13,696 nucleotides of DNA from an uncultured Pseudorhodobacter sp. (GTDB lineage Bacteria > Pseudomonadota > Alphaproteobacteria > Rhodobacterales > Rhodobacteraceae): contig CAMFIX010000029.1 of the NCBI GenBank assembly GCA_945952425.1, positions 1-13,696 of the forward strand, written 5' to 3'. The position numbers and the translations under genes are program-made. Of the stretch, positions 1 to 5,970 are shown one piece after another; the first letter of the stretch is position 1; every line of letters begins with the position of its first letter. The notes beneath the pieces are model-generated. The model saw only the letters and a list, made by a program, of their open reading frames with translations. It had not been told where the DNA came from and ran no database searches.

Positions 1-1
1 G

Positions 2-184
2 CGCGAGACCGCCGCCATCCCGAAACAGCCCGATATGGCGCCCCTGGACGTGCAGGGCTATGGCACGCTGGAAGAGCGCGAGGCGAATGGCGACGAGATC
101 GGCGCGGAAGAGCGCGCGCTGATGGAGCGGGCGTTGAAAGAGAACTCGGTCGTCGTGGCGCAGGTGACGGCGTTTTACGACTGA
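2..184 (+). CDS. C-terminal end of an unrecognised protein (5' truncated by window)
   Basis: Only the last 60 residues are present, ending in KENSVVVAQVTAFYD and a TGA at 182-184. The frame is open from the window edge and the tail is acidic with alternating E/R, suggesting a soluble, helical C-terminus. No transmembrane stretch or known catalytic motif is visible, and I do not recognise the family. It runs toward the minus-strand Hint-domain gene, about 400 bp away. The first copy of the GGGCTCTGCCGACTG repeat begins directly after its stop codon. That this is a real gene end is inferred from the uninterrupted frame and the GC-rich third positions. Confidence 0.6.
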   Translation, partial: RETAAIPKQPDMAPLDVQGYGTLEEREANGDEIGAEERALMERALKENSVVVAQVTAFYD

Positions 185-310
185 GGGGGCTCTGCCGACT
201 GGGCCGTGGCGGCAGGGCGGCGGCGTTGTCCTGCCGACTTTTGGCGCGCGGGCTCTGCCGACTGAGAGCGGGGCGTCAGGCGCCGGGGGGAGGGCTCTGC
301 CGACTGAAAG
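185..310 (+). repeat. Cluster of four GCCGACTG-type short repeats (plus orientation)
   Basis: Four copies of a short motif lie in this stretch: CTCTGCCGACTG at 190-201, the variant TCCTGCCGACTT at 229-240, CTCTGCCGACTG at 253-264 and again at 295-306. Three copies are preceded by GGG or more G. Spacings are 39, 24 and 42 bp, so this is an irregular cluster and not a CRISPR-like array. The first copy starts at the base after the stop codon of the upstream gene. The same motif recurs after dapE, and inverted after the Hint gene. The role is unknown; a mobile short repeat or a gene-end element are both possible. Confidence 0.75.
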
Positions 311-393
311 ACGGCGAGCTGGGATATCCTCCCGGGGGATTAGGCGCAGCGGCATTTTTCTGCGGGGGGCGTGAATGCGAGCCCTATGGGCGC

Positions 394-415
394 GGCGGGT
401 TGAAACCCGCCCTAC
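394..415 (-). repeat. REP-like hairpin with adjacent GTAG
   Basis: GGCGGGT (394-400) pairs with ACCCGCC (405-411) around a TGAA loop, giving a perfect 7-bp stem. On the minus strand the hairpin is immediately preceded by GTAG (412-415). A GTAG tetranucleotide 5' of a GC-rich stem-loop is the hallmark of REP elements mobilised by TnpA-REP (RAYT) transposases; that part is family knowledge. The element lies midway between two convergent genes, so it could also act as a bidirectional transcript end, although it has no T-tract. A similar element is at 6873-6896. The rest of the gap from 311 to 529 shows no gene I can support. Confidence 0.6.
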
Positions 416-529
416 AGGTGGGACTGGCGTCGCGCGGGTGCGGTGAGGATGACGGGTTGAGACCGCCGCCTCGCGGGAGTGATGCGGCGCGGGTTGGAGT
501 TTTGGCGCGTGGTCCCGGCGCTGGTCTCT

Positions 530-580
530 CAGTCGGCGGGGCGAGGTGGGGGTTTGGGCGCAGCGGCCCAGTCGGCGGTT
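530..580 (-). repeat. Two GCCGACTG repeats in minus orientation, downstream of the Hint gene
   Basis: Read on the minus strand, CCCCGCCGACTG occupies 541-530 and AACCGCCGACTG occupies 580-569, 39 bp apart. They lie just past the stop codon of the Hint-domain gene (586) and point along its transcription. This mirrors the plus-oriented copies that follow the gene at the left edge. Only the 3' half of the long consensus (GCCGACTG) is conserved here. Small open frames across 226-621 and 479-1549 run through this repeat sequence or antisense to the Hint gene, and I do not regard them as genes. Confidence 0.65.
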
Positions 581-585
581 CTCCG

Positions 586-1557
586 TCAGGCCACGTGGCG
601 CAGGGCGACGCGGCCGAGTAGCGCCAGCAGCGGCGGGGTTTCCCAGTCTTCCAGCGTTCGGCGCGGAGCGGCCAGGCCGGGGGCCGCGTGCGACATCAGG
701 CAGCAGCCGTCCACCAGGATCAGCGCCGGGCGGCCGAGGTCCAGGCTGAAGCCCTCGATCACCGGGCGGCGCTCTTCGCGCAGGGCGAGCGTGCCGTCGC
801 AGAGCGCCAGCGCCGGTACCAGCGCCTCTTCCGTGCCGCATAGGTACTCCACCGACGGGCCCGAGATCAGGATCGGCTGGTCCGCCGAGACCAGGATGTC
901 GGAGCTGAGCCCGAAGAAGGGGCAGCGCAGCAGGATCGGGGCGAAGCTGCCGCGGGCGGGCAGGCGGCGGGGCAGCAGGCGGTGCAGCGGCATCGGCCCC
1001 TCGTCCAGCGTCATCACGCGGTCTCCGGGGCGGAGCATGCGGGCGGGCACGGCGCCCTTGTCGGTCTCGACCAGGCTTTGCGGGCCGATCCAGGGGGCAT
1101 GGGCGGGCAGGCGGGCGGCCTCGGTCGCGCCGAACCACAGGAGGGCGGGGTGGCGGCGCGCCTCGGCCAGCTCGGCCACCTGCAGCGCCATGGCGCCGAC
1201 ACCGGGGGCGGCGCGGTCGTGGCCGGGCAGGCCGATCACCCGCAGCTCCATCCGCCAACGGCCGGAGCGGGCGTCGAACTCCAGCGAGACCCGCGCCGTC
1301 GCCCGGATCGCGGGCAGGGCGCCGGGCAGGCGGTGGTTGGTCAACCGCGCGCCCTGGCGGTGGGTCAGCGTGATCCCGGCCTCCGGATCGGCGAAAAGCG
1401 TCAGCTCGGCCTGGCCTCGGGCGGAGAGGAGGACGGTCGGCTTCTCCAGCGGCAAGGCGAATTCGGCGACGAAAAGGCCCTTTGCCAAGGGCTCGCCCGG
1501 GGGGAAAGACGTATCGGAAAGCGCGCGCCACAGGGGGGCGCCCGTTTGATGTGTCAT
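586..1557 (-). CDS. Hint-domain-like protein (Hint_2 type), catalytic residues missing
   Basis: A 323-residue protein starting MTHQTGAPLW. The frame stays open upstream into dapE, but family-like sequence starts here, a promoter lies just upstream and translation from 2043 would run antisense through dapE. Residues about 25-110 look beta-rich. Residues about 155-250 match the Hint_2 pattern common in Rhodobacterales: SLVETDKG, then LRPGDRVMTLDEG, then ILVSADQPILISG and EEALVPA. Active Hint domains use an N-terminal Cys and a His in a block resembling SPQHRVL. Here the Cys position is Trp or Ala (PWIGPQS) and the His block reads SADQPIL, so self-processing is unlikely. It may be a structural or binding relic. 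It is divergent from dapE by 97 bp and its 3' end faces the repeat cluster. The family call is fairly secure; the function is unknown. Confidence 0.75.
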   Translation of the reverse strand: MTHQTGAPLWRALSDTSFPPGEPLAKGLFVAEFALPLEKPTVLLSARGQAELTLFADPEAGITLTHRQGARLTNHRLPGALPAIRATARVSLEFDARSGRWRMELRVIGLPGHDRAAPGVGAMALQVAELAEARRHPALLWFGATEAARLPAHAPWIGPQSLVETDKGAVPARMLRPGDRVMTLDEGPMPLHRLLPRRLPARGSFAPILLRCPFFGLSSDILVSADQPILISGPSVEYLCGTEEALVPALALCDGTLALREERRPVIEGFSLDLGRPALILVDGCCLMSHAAPGLAAPRRTLEDWETPPLLALLGRVALRHVA

Positions 1558-1597
1558 GCCTGCCTCGCATCCCGGTCTTCTGCCGGTGACTTCGGGC

Positions 1598-1626
1598 AGG
1601 ATAGCAAGGGGCGGGCGGCTTGTCAT
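1598..1626 (-). promoter_or_regulatory. Putative sigma-70-type promoter for the Hint-domain gene
   Basis: On the minus strand ATGACA (1626-1621) and TATCCT (1603-1598) are separated by 17 bp. They match the -35 and -10 consensus at five and four of six positions. Initiation would fall near 1591, giving a leader of about 34 nt before the ATG at 1557. The box lies in the 97-bp divergent gap shared with dapE. I see no equally good plus-strand promoter there. This is pattern matching only. Confidence 0.4.
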
Positions 1627-1654
1627 CCGGCTTGCGCGGGGGCAAAAGAGGAGG

Positions 1655-2788
1655 ATGGACGCCATCGACCTCACCTCCCGCCTCATCCGCTGCCCCTCTG
1701 TCACCCCCGACGAGGGCGGCGCCCTGGTCCTGTTGCAAGAGGTGCTGGAAGGCGCCGGGTTTGCCTGCACGCGGGTGGATCGCGGCGGGGTCAGCAACCT
1801 CTTCGCGCGCTGGGGGGCGAAGGGGGCGAACAAGAGCTTCGGCTTCAACGGGCATACCGATGTGGTGCCGGTGGGGGATGCGGGCGCCTGGACGCATGAC
1901 CCGTTCGGGGCCGAGGTGGTGGATGGGGTGATGTATGGCCGCGGCGCGGTCGACATGAAGTCGGGCGTGGCGGCTTTCGTTGCCGCGGCGGTGGATTTCG
2001 TGACGACGACCCCGCCCGATGGCGCCGTGGTGATCGCGATCACCGGGGATGAAGAGGGGCCCTCGGTCGATGGGACCGTCGCGCTGTTGGACTACATGTC
2101 GCGGGAGGGCGAGCGGATGACGCATTGCCTTGTGGGCGAGCCCACCTGCCCCGAGGTCATGGGCGAGATGATGAAAATCGGTCGCCGCGGCTCGATGACG
2201 GCGTATTTCACGGCGGAGGGGGTGCAGGGGCATTCGGCCTATCCGCACCGGGCGAAGAACCCGATGAGCGCGCTGGTTCGGTTGCTGGGCCGGATCGACC
2301 GGCCGCTGGACGCGGGGACCGCGCATTTCGACGCCTCGACGCTGGCGATCACCACGGTGGATTGCGGCAATCCGGCGACCAATGTGATCCCGGCGAAGGG
2401 GACGGCGACGGTGAACATCCGCTTCAACGATGCGCATTCGGGGGCGAGCCTGACGGACTGGCTGCGGGGCGAGGCGGCAGCGGTCGAGGCGGAGACCGGG
2501 GTGAAGATCGGGGTGTGGGTGCAGATCTCGGGCGAGAGTTTCGTGACGGAGCCGGGGGCGTTCACCGAGCTCGTCGCGGCGGCGGTGGCGGCGGAGACGG
2601 GGCGGCGGCCGGTCGCCTCGACCTCGGGCGGAACATCGGATGCGCGGTTTGTGAAGGACCATTGCCCGGTGGTGGAATTCGGGCTGGTGGGGCGGACGAT
2701 GCACCAGGTCGACGAATGTGTGCCGGTGGCAGAGATCGCACAGCTGCAGGGGATCTATGCGCGGCTGCTGCGGGATTATTTCGGGTAG
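1655..2788 (+). CDS. dapE: Succinyl-diaminopimelate desuccinylase
   Basis: The product is 377 residues, the usual length for DapE. It is an M20-family dinuclear zinc hydrolase that cleaves N-succinyl-LL-2,6-diaminopimelate to succinate and LL-diaminopimelate in the cytoplasm. This is a late step of lysine and peptidoglycan diaminopimelate synthesis. Visible residues fit the family: GHTDVVP with H67 and D69, GRGAVDMKSG with D100, GDEEG with E133/E134, VGEPT with E162 and MHQVDE with H350. The dimerisation domain carries GVQGHSAYPH near 189-198. The ATG at 1655 is chosen because GAGGAGG sits just upstream and the protein then begins MDAIDLTSRLIRCPSVTP, typical for the family. An upstream in-frame ATG at 1556 would add 33 residues with no family match. 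No other dap gene is in the window. A repeat motif follows directly after the TAG stop. Confidence 0.95.
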   Translation: MDAIDLTSRLIRCPSVTPDEGGALVLLQEVLEGAGFACTRVDRGGVSNLFARWGAKGANKSFGFNGHTDVVPVGDAGAWTHDPFGAEVVDGVMYGRGAVDMKSGVAAFVAAAVDFVTTTPPDGAVVIAITGDEEGPSVDGTVALLDYMSREGERMTHCLVGEPTCPEVMGEMMKIGRRGSMTAYFTAEGVQGHSAYPHRAKNPMSALVRLLGRIDRPLDAGTAHFDASTLAITTVDCGNPATNVIPAKGTATVNIRFNDAHSGASLTDWLRGEAAAVEAETGVKIGVWVQISGESFVTEPGAFTELVAAAVAAETGRRPVASTSGGTSDARFVKDHCPVVEFGLVGRTMHQVDECVPVAEIAQLQGIYARLLRDYFG

Positions 2789-2896
2789 GGGGCTCTGCCG
2801 ACTGAAGCGCGGGCGGCAGGAGGGGGAGACATCGGCCCCGCCGACTGTGGGGGGCGAGGCTCTGCCGACGGAACCAGAGGTGTCAGGGGGGCATGG
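2789..2896 (+). repeat. GCCGACTG repeats directly downstream of dapE
   Basis: Starting at the base after the dapE stop codon the sequence reads GGGGCTCTGCCGACTG (core 2793-2804). Degenerate copies follow at 2836-2847 (CCCCGCCGACTG) and 2860-2871 (CTCTGCCGACGG). Orientation is the same as dapE. These copies lead into the tandem block that starts at 2897. The whole gap from 2789 to 3277 contains no open frame with gene-like properties. Confidence 0.7.
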
Positions 2897-3138
2897 TTGG
2901 GCTCTGCCGACTGGGAGTTGGGCGGGCGCGTTGTGAGTGTAGGGTGGCTGAATGGGCCGAGGCGCCATGGGCGTCGTTGGGCCCAGGCGACTGGGAGGCA
3001 GGCGAGCGCGTTGCGAGGGTCTGGCGACCGATTGGGGCCGGGGCGTCGTTGGGCCTTGCCGACTGGGGCCGGACAGGCGCGTTGTGAGGGTAGGGTGGCC
3101 GAATGGGCCGGGGGCGCTCTGGGCTCTGCCGACTGGGG
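2897..3138 (+). repeat. Imperfect tandem repeat, about 70-80 bp unit, three units plus a partial
   Basis: Units begin at 2897, 2977, 3049 and 3119, giving periods of 80, 72 and 70 bp. Each starts with a version of TTGGGCTCTGCCGACTGGG: the core is CTCTGCCGACTG at 2902, CCCAGGCGACTG at 2982, CCTTGCCGACTG at 3054 and CTCTGCCGACTG at 3124. Shared later segments are GCGCGTTGTGAG or GCGCGTTGCGAG, and a GTAGGGTGGCTGAATGGGCC-like stretch in units 1 and 3 (GTAG at 2939 and 3090). The middle unit has diverged there. The unit therefore combines the short gene-end motif with a GTAG/REP-like segment. From about 3139 to 3263 I see nothing specific beyond possible 5' sequence of the next gene. Confidence 0.75.
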
Positions 3139-3277
3139 GGCGAGATTTGGCGTCCTAAGTGCCGGGGTTCATTCGCGATATGGGTTGGCTTGGGCGGATG
3201 GCGCTGCGGTGTCGATCGCTTGCCGGGATCGGGGTTCCTGGCATGCCTGATGGGGTTCGGATCGGGGAGGGGATGGC

Positions 3278-3718
3278 ATGGCGGTGATCGAGGAGACGCG
3301 GGACATTGCGCTGTGCCGGCAGCTGCGGCGGGTGGTGTTCATCGAGGAGCAGGGGGTGTCCGAGGCCGACGAGCTGGATGAGCTGGACGGGGAGGCGATC
3401 CACCTGCTGGCCTGGGAGGGCGCGCAGGCCCTGGGCTCGGCGCGGCTTTTGGTGCAGGACCGGACCGGCAAGATCGGGCGGGTTTGCGTGCTGGCGGCGG
3501 CGCGGGGGTAGGGGATCGGGGCGGCGCTGATCCGCGCGGCGGTGGCGCGGTTTCGCGCCATGGGGCTCGCCGAGGCGAAGCTTGGCGCGCAGATCCATGC
3601 CCAGGGCTTTTACGCCGCCCTGGGCTTCCGGCCGGTGGGCGCGGTCTATGACGATGCGGGCATTGCGCATCGCGACATGGTGATGGCGCTTACGCCGCCA
3701 TCTGACTCTGTCCCGTAA
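3278..3718 (+). pseudogene. GNAT-family N-acetyltransferase interrupted by an in-frame amber codon
   Basis: The N-terminal part (77 codons) carries the ElaA/GNAT-like pattern RRVVFIEEQGVSEADELDELD and ends at TAG, 3509-3511. The frame continues without a shift for 68 more codons (GIGAALIRAAVARFRAMG to FYAALGFRPVG and DMVMAL) to TAA at 3716-3718. The total, about 146 codons, is normal for a single-domain GNAT enzyme, which transfers an acetyl group from acetyl-CoA to an amine. The amber codon is residue 78, inside the R/Q-x-x-G-x-G/A loop that binds the CoA pyrophosphate (R76, G77, stop, G79, I80, G81). A single substitution, for example from CAG, AAG or TGG, would explain it. The ATG at 3278 has GGGAGGGG upstream. 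The 3' end overlaps the convergent chemoreceptor gene by 29 bp. It could be a recent pseudogene, a sequencing error or a readthrough gene. Confidence 0.85.
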
Positions 3719-5450
3719 ATCGCCCGCCCGTGCCGATTGCGAATTTGCCGACGATCTGATCCAGACCGATCGCCTCGTCCTCGACCGCGCGGGAGGCGGC
3801 GCCGGATTCCTCGGCCATGGCGGCATTCTGCTGGGTGACCTGGTCCAGCTGGCTGACGCCGAGGTTGATCTCGTGCAGGGCGCGGGCCTGTTCGCCCGAG
3901 CCGCGGGCGATGTTGGAGACGAGGTCCGAGATGCGCACGACCTCTTTCACCACGGTGGTCAAGGCGGTGCGGGCCTGGTCGACCTGCTGGACGCCGCGCT
4001 GCACCTGTTGCGCCGAAGCGCCGATCAAGCCCTTGATTTCCTTGGCGGCGGTCGAAGACCTTTGCGCCAGGGCCCGCACTTCGGAGGCCACGACGGCAAA
4101 GCCTCGCCCCGCCTCGCCCGCCCGCGCGGCCTCGACCCCGGCGTTCAGCGCCAGGAGGTTGGTCTGGAAGGCGATGTCGTCGATCACGCCGATGATCTGG
4201 CTGATCTGCGCCGACGAGCCTTCGATTTCGTTCATCGCGGTCACGGCGCCCAGGACGATTTCGCCGCTGCGTTCGACCTCTTGCCGGGCGCGCTGCACCA
4301 CGGTTTCGACCTCGCGCGCATTGTCGGCGGCGGTGGTCATGCCGCCGGTCACCTCTTCCAGCGCGGCGGCGGTTTCCTCCAGCGTGGCGGCCTGGGTTTC
4401 GGTGCGGGAGGCGAGATTTTCGGGCGCGCGGCTGAGGTCGGCCGATTGCGCGCGGATCGAATCGCTGGCGCCGACGACTTGCCGGATCGACTGGCAGAGC
4501 TGTTGTGCGGCGAGGTTGAAATCCTGGCGCAACAGATCATAGGCGCCGGGGAAACTCTCGGGGATGGCGACGGTCAGGTTGCCCTGGGCCAGGCTCTTCA
4601 GCTCGCGCCCCAGGCGGGTGATGACGCGGTCGGCCTCGTCCTGCACGACCTTTTGCTCGCCCATCATCAGGACCACGCGATCCGAGACCTTGTCGATGTC
4701 GCGCGCGATGGCGCCGATGTCGTCGTTGCGGGTGATCTCGCCGATGCGCAGGCCGAATTCGCCCTGCGCCACCTGGGCCAGCACATGGCGCAGCCGCAGG
4801 ATCGGGTTGATGATGTTGCGCGAGATGCGCCAGGAGGCATAGCAGAGCAGCCCGGCGGTGACGAGGGCGGCGGCGAGGTCGATCAGCCCGATGAGCCGAC
4901 TGGTCGCGATATTGTCGGCCTCGGTCTTGTCGGTCAGGGCCCGCATCAGGTCGCCCAGCTGGCCGAGCGAGGTTTCGAGCTTGCTGAAACTGGCGTTGAA
5001 ATCGTCCAGCATCTGGGCGTTGTTCGCGTCGGTGGCGACGTTCTTGGCCGCCGTGGTCTTGGCGCTTTCGACATAGGCCTTGACGTCGGGGGCCGCCTTG
5101 GCGACGGCGGCCGCGATATCGGGCGGCAGATCCATGGCCTGCAGCTTGGCGAAATAGCTGGTGATGTTGTTCAGCGCCTGGGTCAGGTCGGCGTTCACTG
5201 CGTCGATGGCGGCCTGGCCGTCCGAAGGCCCGGTCATCGTGGCGCGCATCACCAGGGCCTGCACGCCTTCGTGATACATGTCGACCTGCATATCCAGCCG
5301 CAGGGCATGGGAGATGTCGGTCTGCAGCTGCAGGCCGCGCAGGCCCGTCAGGTAGTTCACCCCGCCCAGAATCGCCATGGCGGTGACGGAGAAGATGGCG
5401 AAAGTGCTGAGGAAGATGAGGGAGGCCTTGATCGAGATCGTGCGCAACAT
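3690..5450 (-). CDS. Methyl-accepting chemotaxis protein (transmembrane chemoreceptor)
   Basis: A 586-residue receptor that senses a ligand and controls the CheA kinase through CheW. Segments in order: transmembrane helix about 10-34; an extracytoplasmic helical sensor about 35-185; second helix about 186-206; HAMP about 207-260; a second HAMP-like segment about 277-320 (LKSLAQGNLTVAIPESFPGAYD); and the signalling domain about 330-572. The kinase-contact hairpin is IDDIAFQTNLLALNAGVEAARAGE, about 423-446, with the near-invariant EAARAGE. Methylation-type stretches such as ETQAATLEETAAALEE are visible. The C-terminus (GQSQMAA) lacks the NWETF-like CheR tether. The ligand cannot be read from the sequence. 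It lies 72 bp downstream of the ArsR-type gene on the same strand, so co-transcription is possible. An AGGAA precedes the ATG. Confidence 0.95.
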   Translation of the reverse strand: MLRTISIKASLIFLSTFAIFSVTAMAILGGVNYLTGLRGLQLQTDISHALRLDMQVDMYHEGVQALVMRATMTGPSDGQAAIDAVNADLTQALNNITSYFAKLQAMDLPPDIAAAVAKAAPDVKAYVESAKTTAAKNVATDANNAQMLDDFNASFSKLETSLGQLGDLMRALTDKTEADNIATSRLIGLIDLAAALVTAGLLCYASWRISRNIINPILRLRHVLAQVAQGEFGLRIGEITRNDDIGAIARDIDKVSDRVVLMMGEQKVVQDEADRVITRLGRELKSLAQGNLTVAIPESFPGAYDLLRQDFNLAAQQLCQSIRQVVGASDSIRAQSADLSRAPENLASRTETQAATLEETAAALEEVTGGMTTAADNAREVETVVQRARQEVERSGEIVLGAVTAMNEIEGSSAQISQIIGVIDDIAFQTNLLALNAGVEAARAGEAGRGFAVVASEVRALAQRSSTAAKEIKGLIGASAQQVQRGVQQVDQARTALTTVVKEVVRISDLVSNIARGSGEQARALHEINLGVSQLDQVTQQNAAMAEESGAASRAVEDEAIGLDQIVGKFAIGTGGRFTGQSQMAA

Positions 5451-5522
5451 GTCGGAGTTCCTGCCTTGACCCCAACATGTTACCCCTCAGACCTTAACGA
5501 CTGGCAAATGCCGAACCATCGT

Positions 5523-5861
5523 TCAAAGCGGGCAGAATGTGTCGCGCAGGGCGGCGACGATGCGGGCGACCTCGGGCCGGGCGATGCTGTAGAGGATCAT
5601 CTTCCCCTGCCGCCGACCCTGCACCAGCCCCTCGGCCCGCAGCCGCATCAGCTGCTGGGACACCGCGGGCTGCGGGGCGCCGAGCGCGCGGGTCAGCTCG
5701 GTCACGTTCAGCTCGGCCTCGATCAGGTGACACAGGATCTCCAGCCGACCCTCGTGGCCCAGCGCGCGCAGCAAGCTGACCGCCGCGCCAAGCGCCTTGC
5801 CCTCGCCGGTCTGATCGAAGGCCCCGGACCCTTCGCTGTGGGTGTGATCGGTGTTCTGCAT
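5523..5861 (-). CDS. ArsR/SmtB-family regulator, SqrR/BigR-like (dithiol sensor)
   Basis: A 112-residue winged-helix repressor. The ArsR core runs from LLRALGHEGRLEILCHLI (30-47) through the recognition helix segment PQPAVSQQLMRLRAEGLV (63-80) to the wing RRQGKMILYSI (83-93). Metal-binding ArsR signatures are absent. Instead C44 (in EILCHL) and C110 (in TFCPL, at the C-terminus) occupy the positions that form the persulfide-responsive pair in SqrR and BigR. Those regulators derepress sulfide-handling genes when the thiols form a polysulfide bridge. The acidic, His-containing N-terminal tail also resembles that group. No sqr or persulfide dioxygenase gene is visible. Flanking candidates for control are the chemoreceptor downstream and the divergent dehydrogenase. 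AGGA lies about 12 nt upstream of the ATG. The ArsR call is firm; the sulfur-sensing role is inferred. Confidence 0.9.
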   Translation of the reverse strand: MQNTDHTHSEGSGAFDQTGEGKALGAAVSLLRALGHEGRLEILCHLIEAELNVTELTRALGAPQPAVSQQLMRLRAEGLVQGRRQGKMILYSIARPEVARIVAALRDTFCPL

Positions 5862-5970
5862 GGCGCCATCCTAGTCATATATGCGCACCTTGCAATACTT
5901 TGGCGCCCCTCGACAGCGGCGGGGCGCTTCGCTATCGTCCATGTTAACGATAACAACCCCCGGACCCGCG
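5862..5970. promoter_or_regulatory. Divergent control region between the ArsR-type regulator and the dehydrogenase, with two palindromes
   Basis: This 109-bp gap separates two divergent start codons and contains locally AT-richer patches. Two inverted repeats stand out: CATATATG at 5876-5883, 15 bp from the regulator start, and TGTTA-ACGA-TAACA at 5942-5955, 15 bp from the dehydrogenase start. ArsR-family repressors usually bind such inverted repeats in their own promoter, so either is a candidate operator. Neither matches the ATTC-N8-GAAT type of site I associate with SqrR, and I could not place convincing -35/-10 pairs. Confidence 0.35.

Noticed and set aside
590..599. Perfect palindrome GCCACGTGGC
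   Set aside because: It lies within the last codons of the Hint gene (Arg-His-Val-Ala), and a 10-bp palindrome is not surprising at this GC content.
226..621. Small plus-strand open frames in the first intergenic gap
   Set aside because: They are made of the repeated motif and Gly/Arg-rich sequence, have no convincing ribosome site and one runs into the 3' end of the Hint gene.
1558..2043. N-terminal extension of the Hint-domain frame into dapE on the opposite strand
   Set aside because: The extra 162 residues are antisense to dapE and lack family similarity; the ATG at 1557 gives a normal start with a promoter-like sequence upstream.
185..3138. CRISPR array
   Set aside because: The repeated motif is only 12-15 bp, spacing is irregular, copies occur in both orientations and no cas gene is present.
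2893..3250. Overlapping open frames in the tandem-repeat block
   Set aside because: All frames encode repeated LCRLG or GSADW-like peptides from the DNA repeat itself; no ribosome site or known domain.
5477..5507. TTGCCA and TAACAT on the minus strand as a promoter for the chemoreceptor
   Set aside because: The hexamers are acceptable, but the 19-bp spacer is long; too weak to list as a feature.
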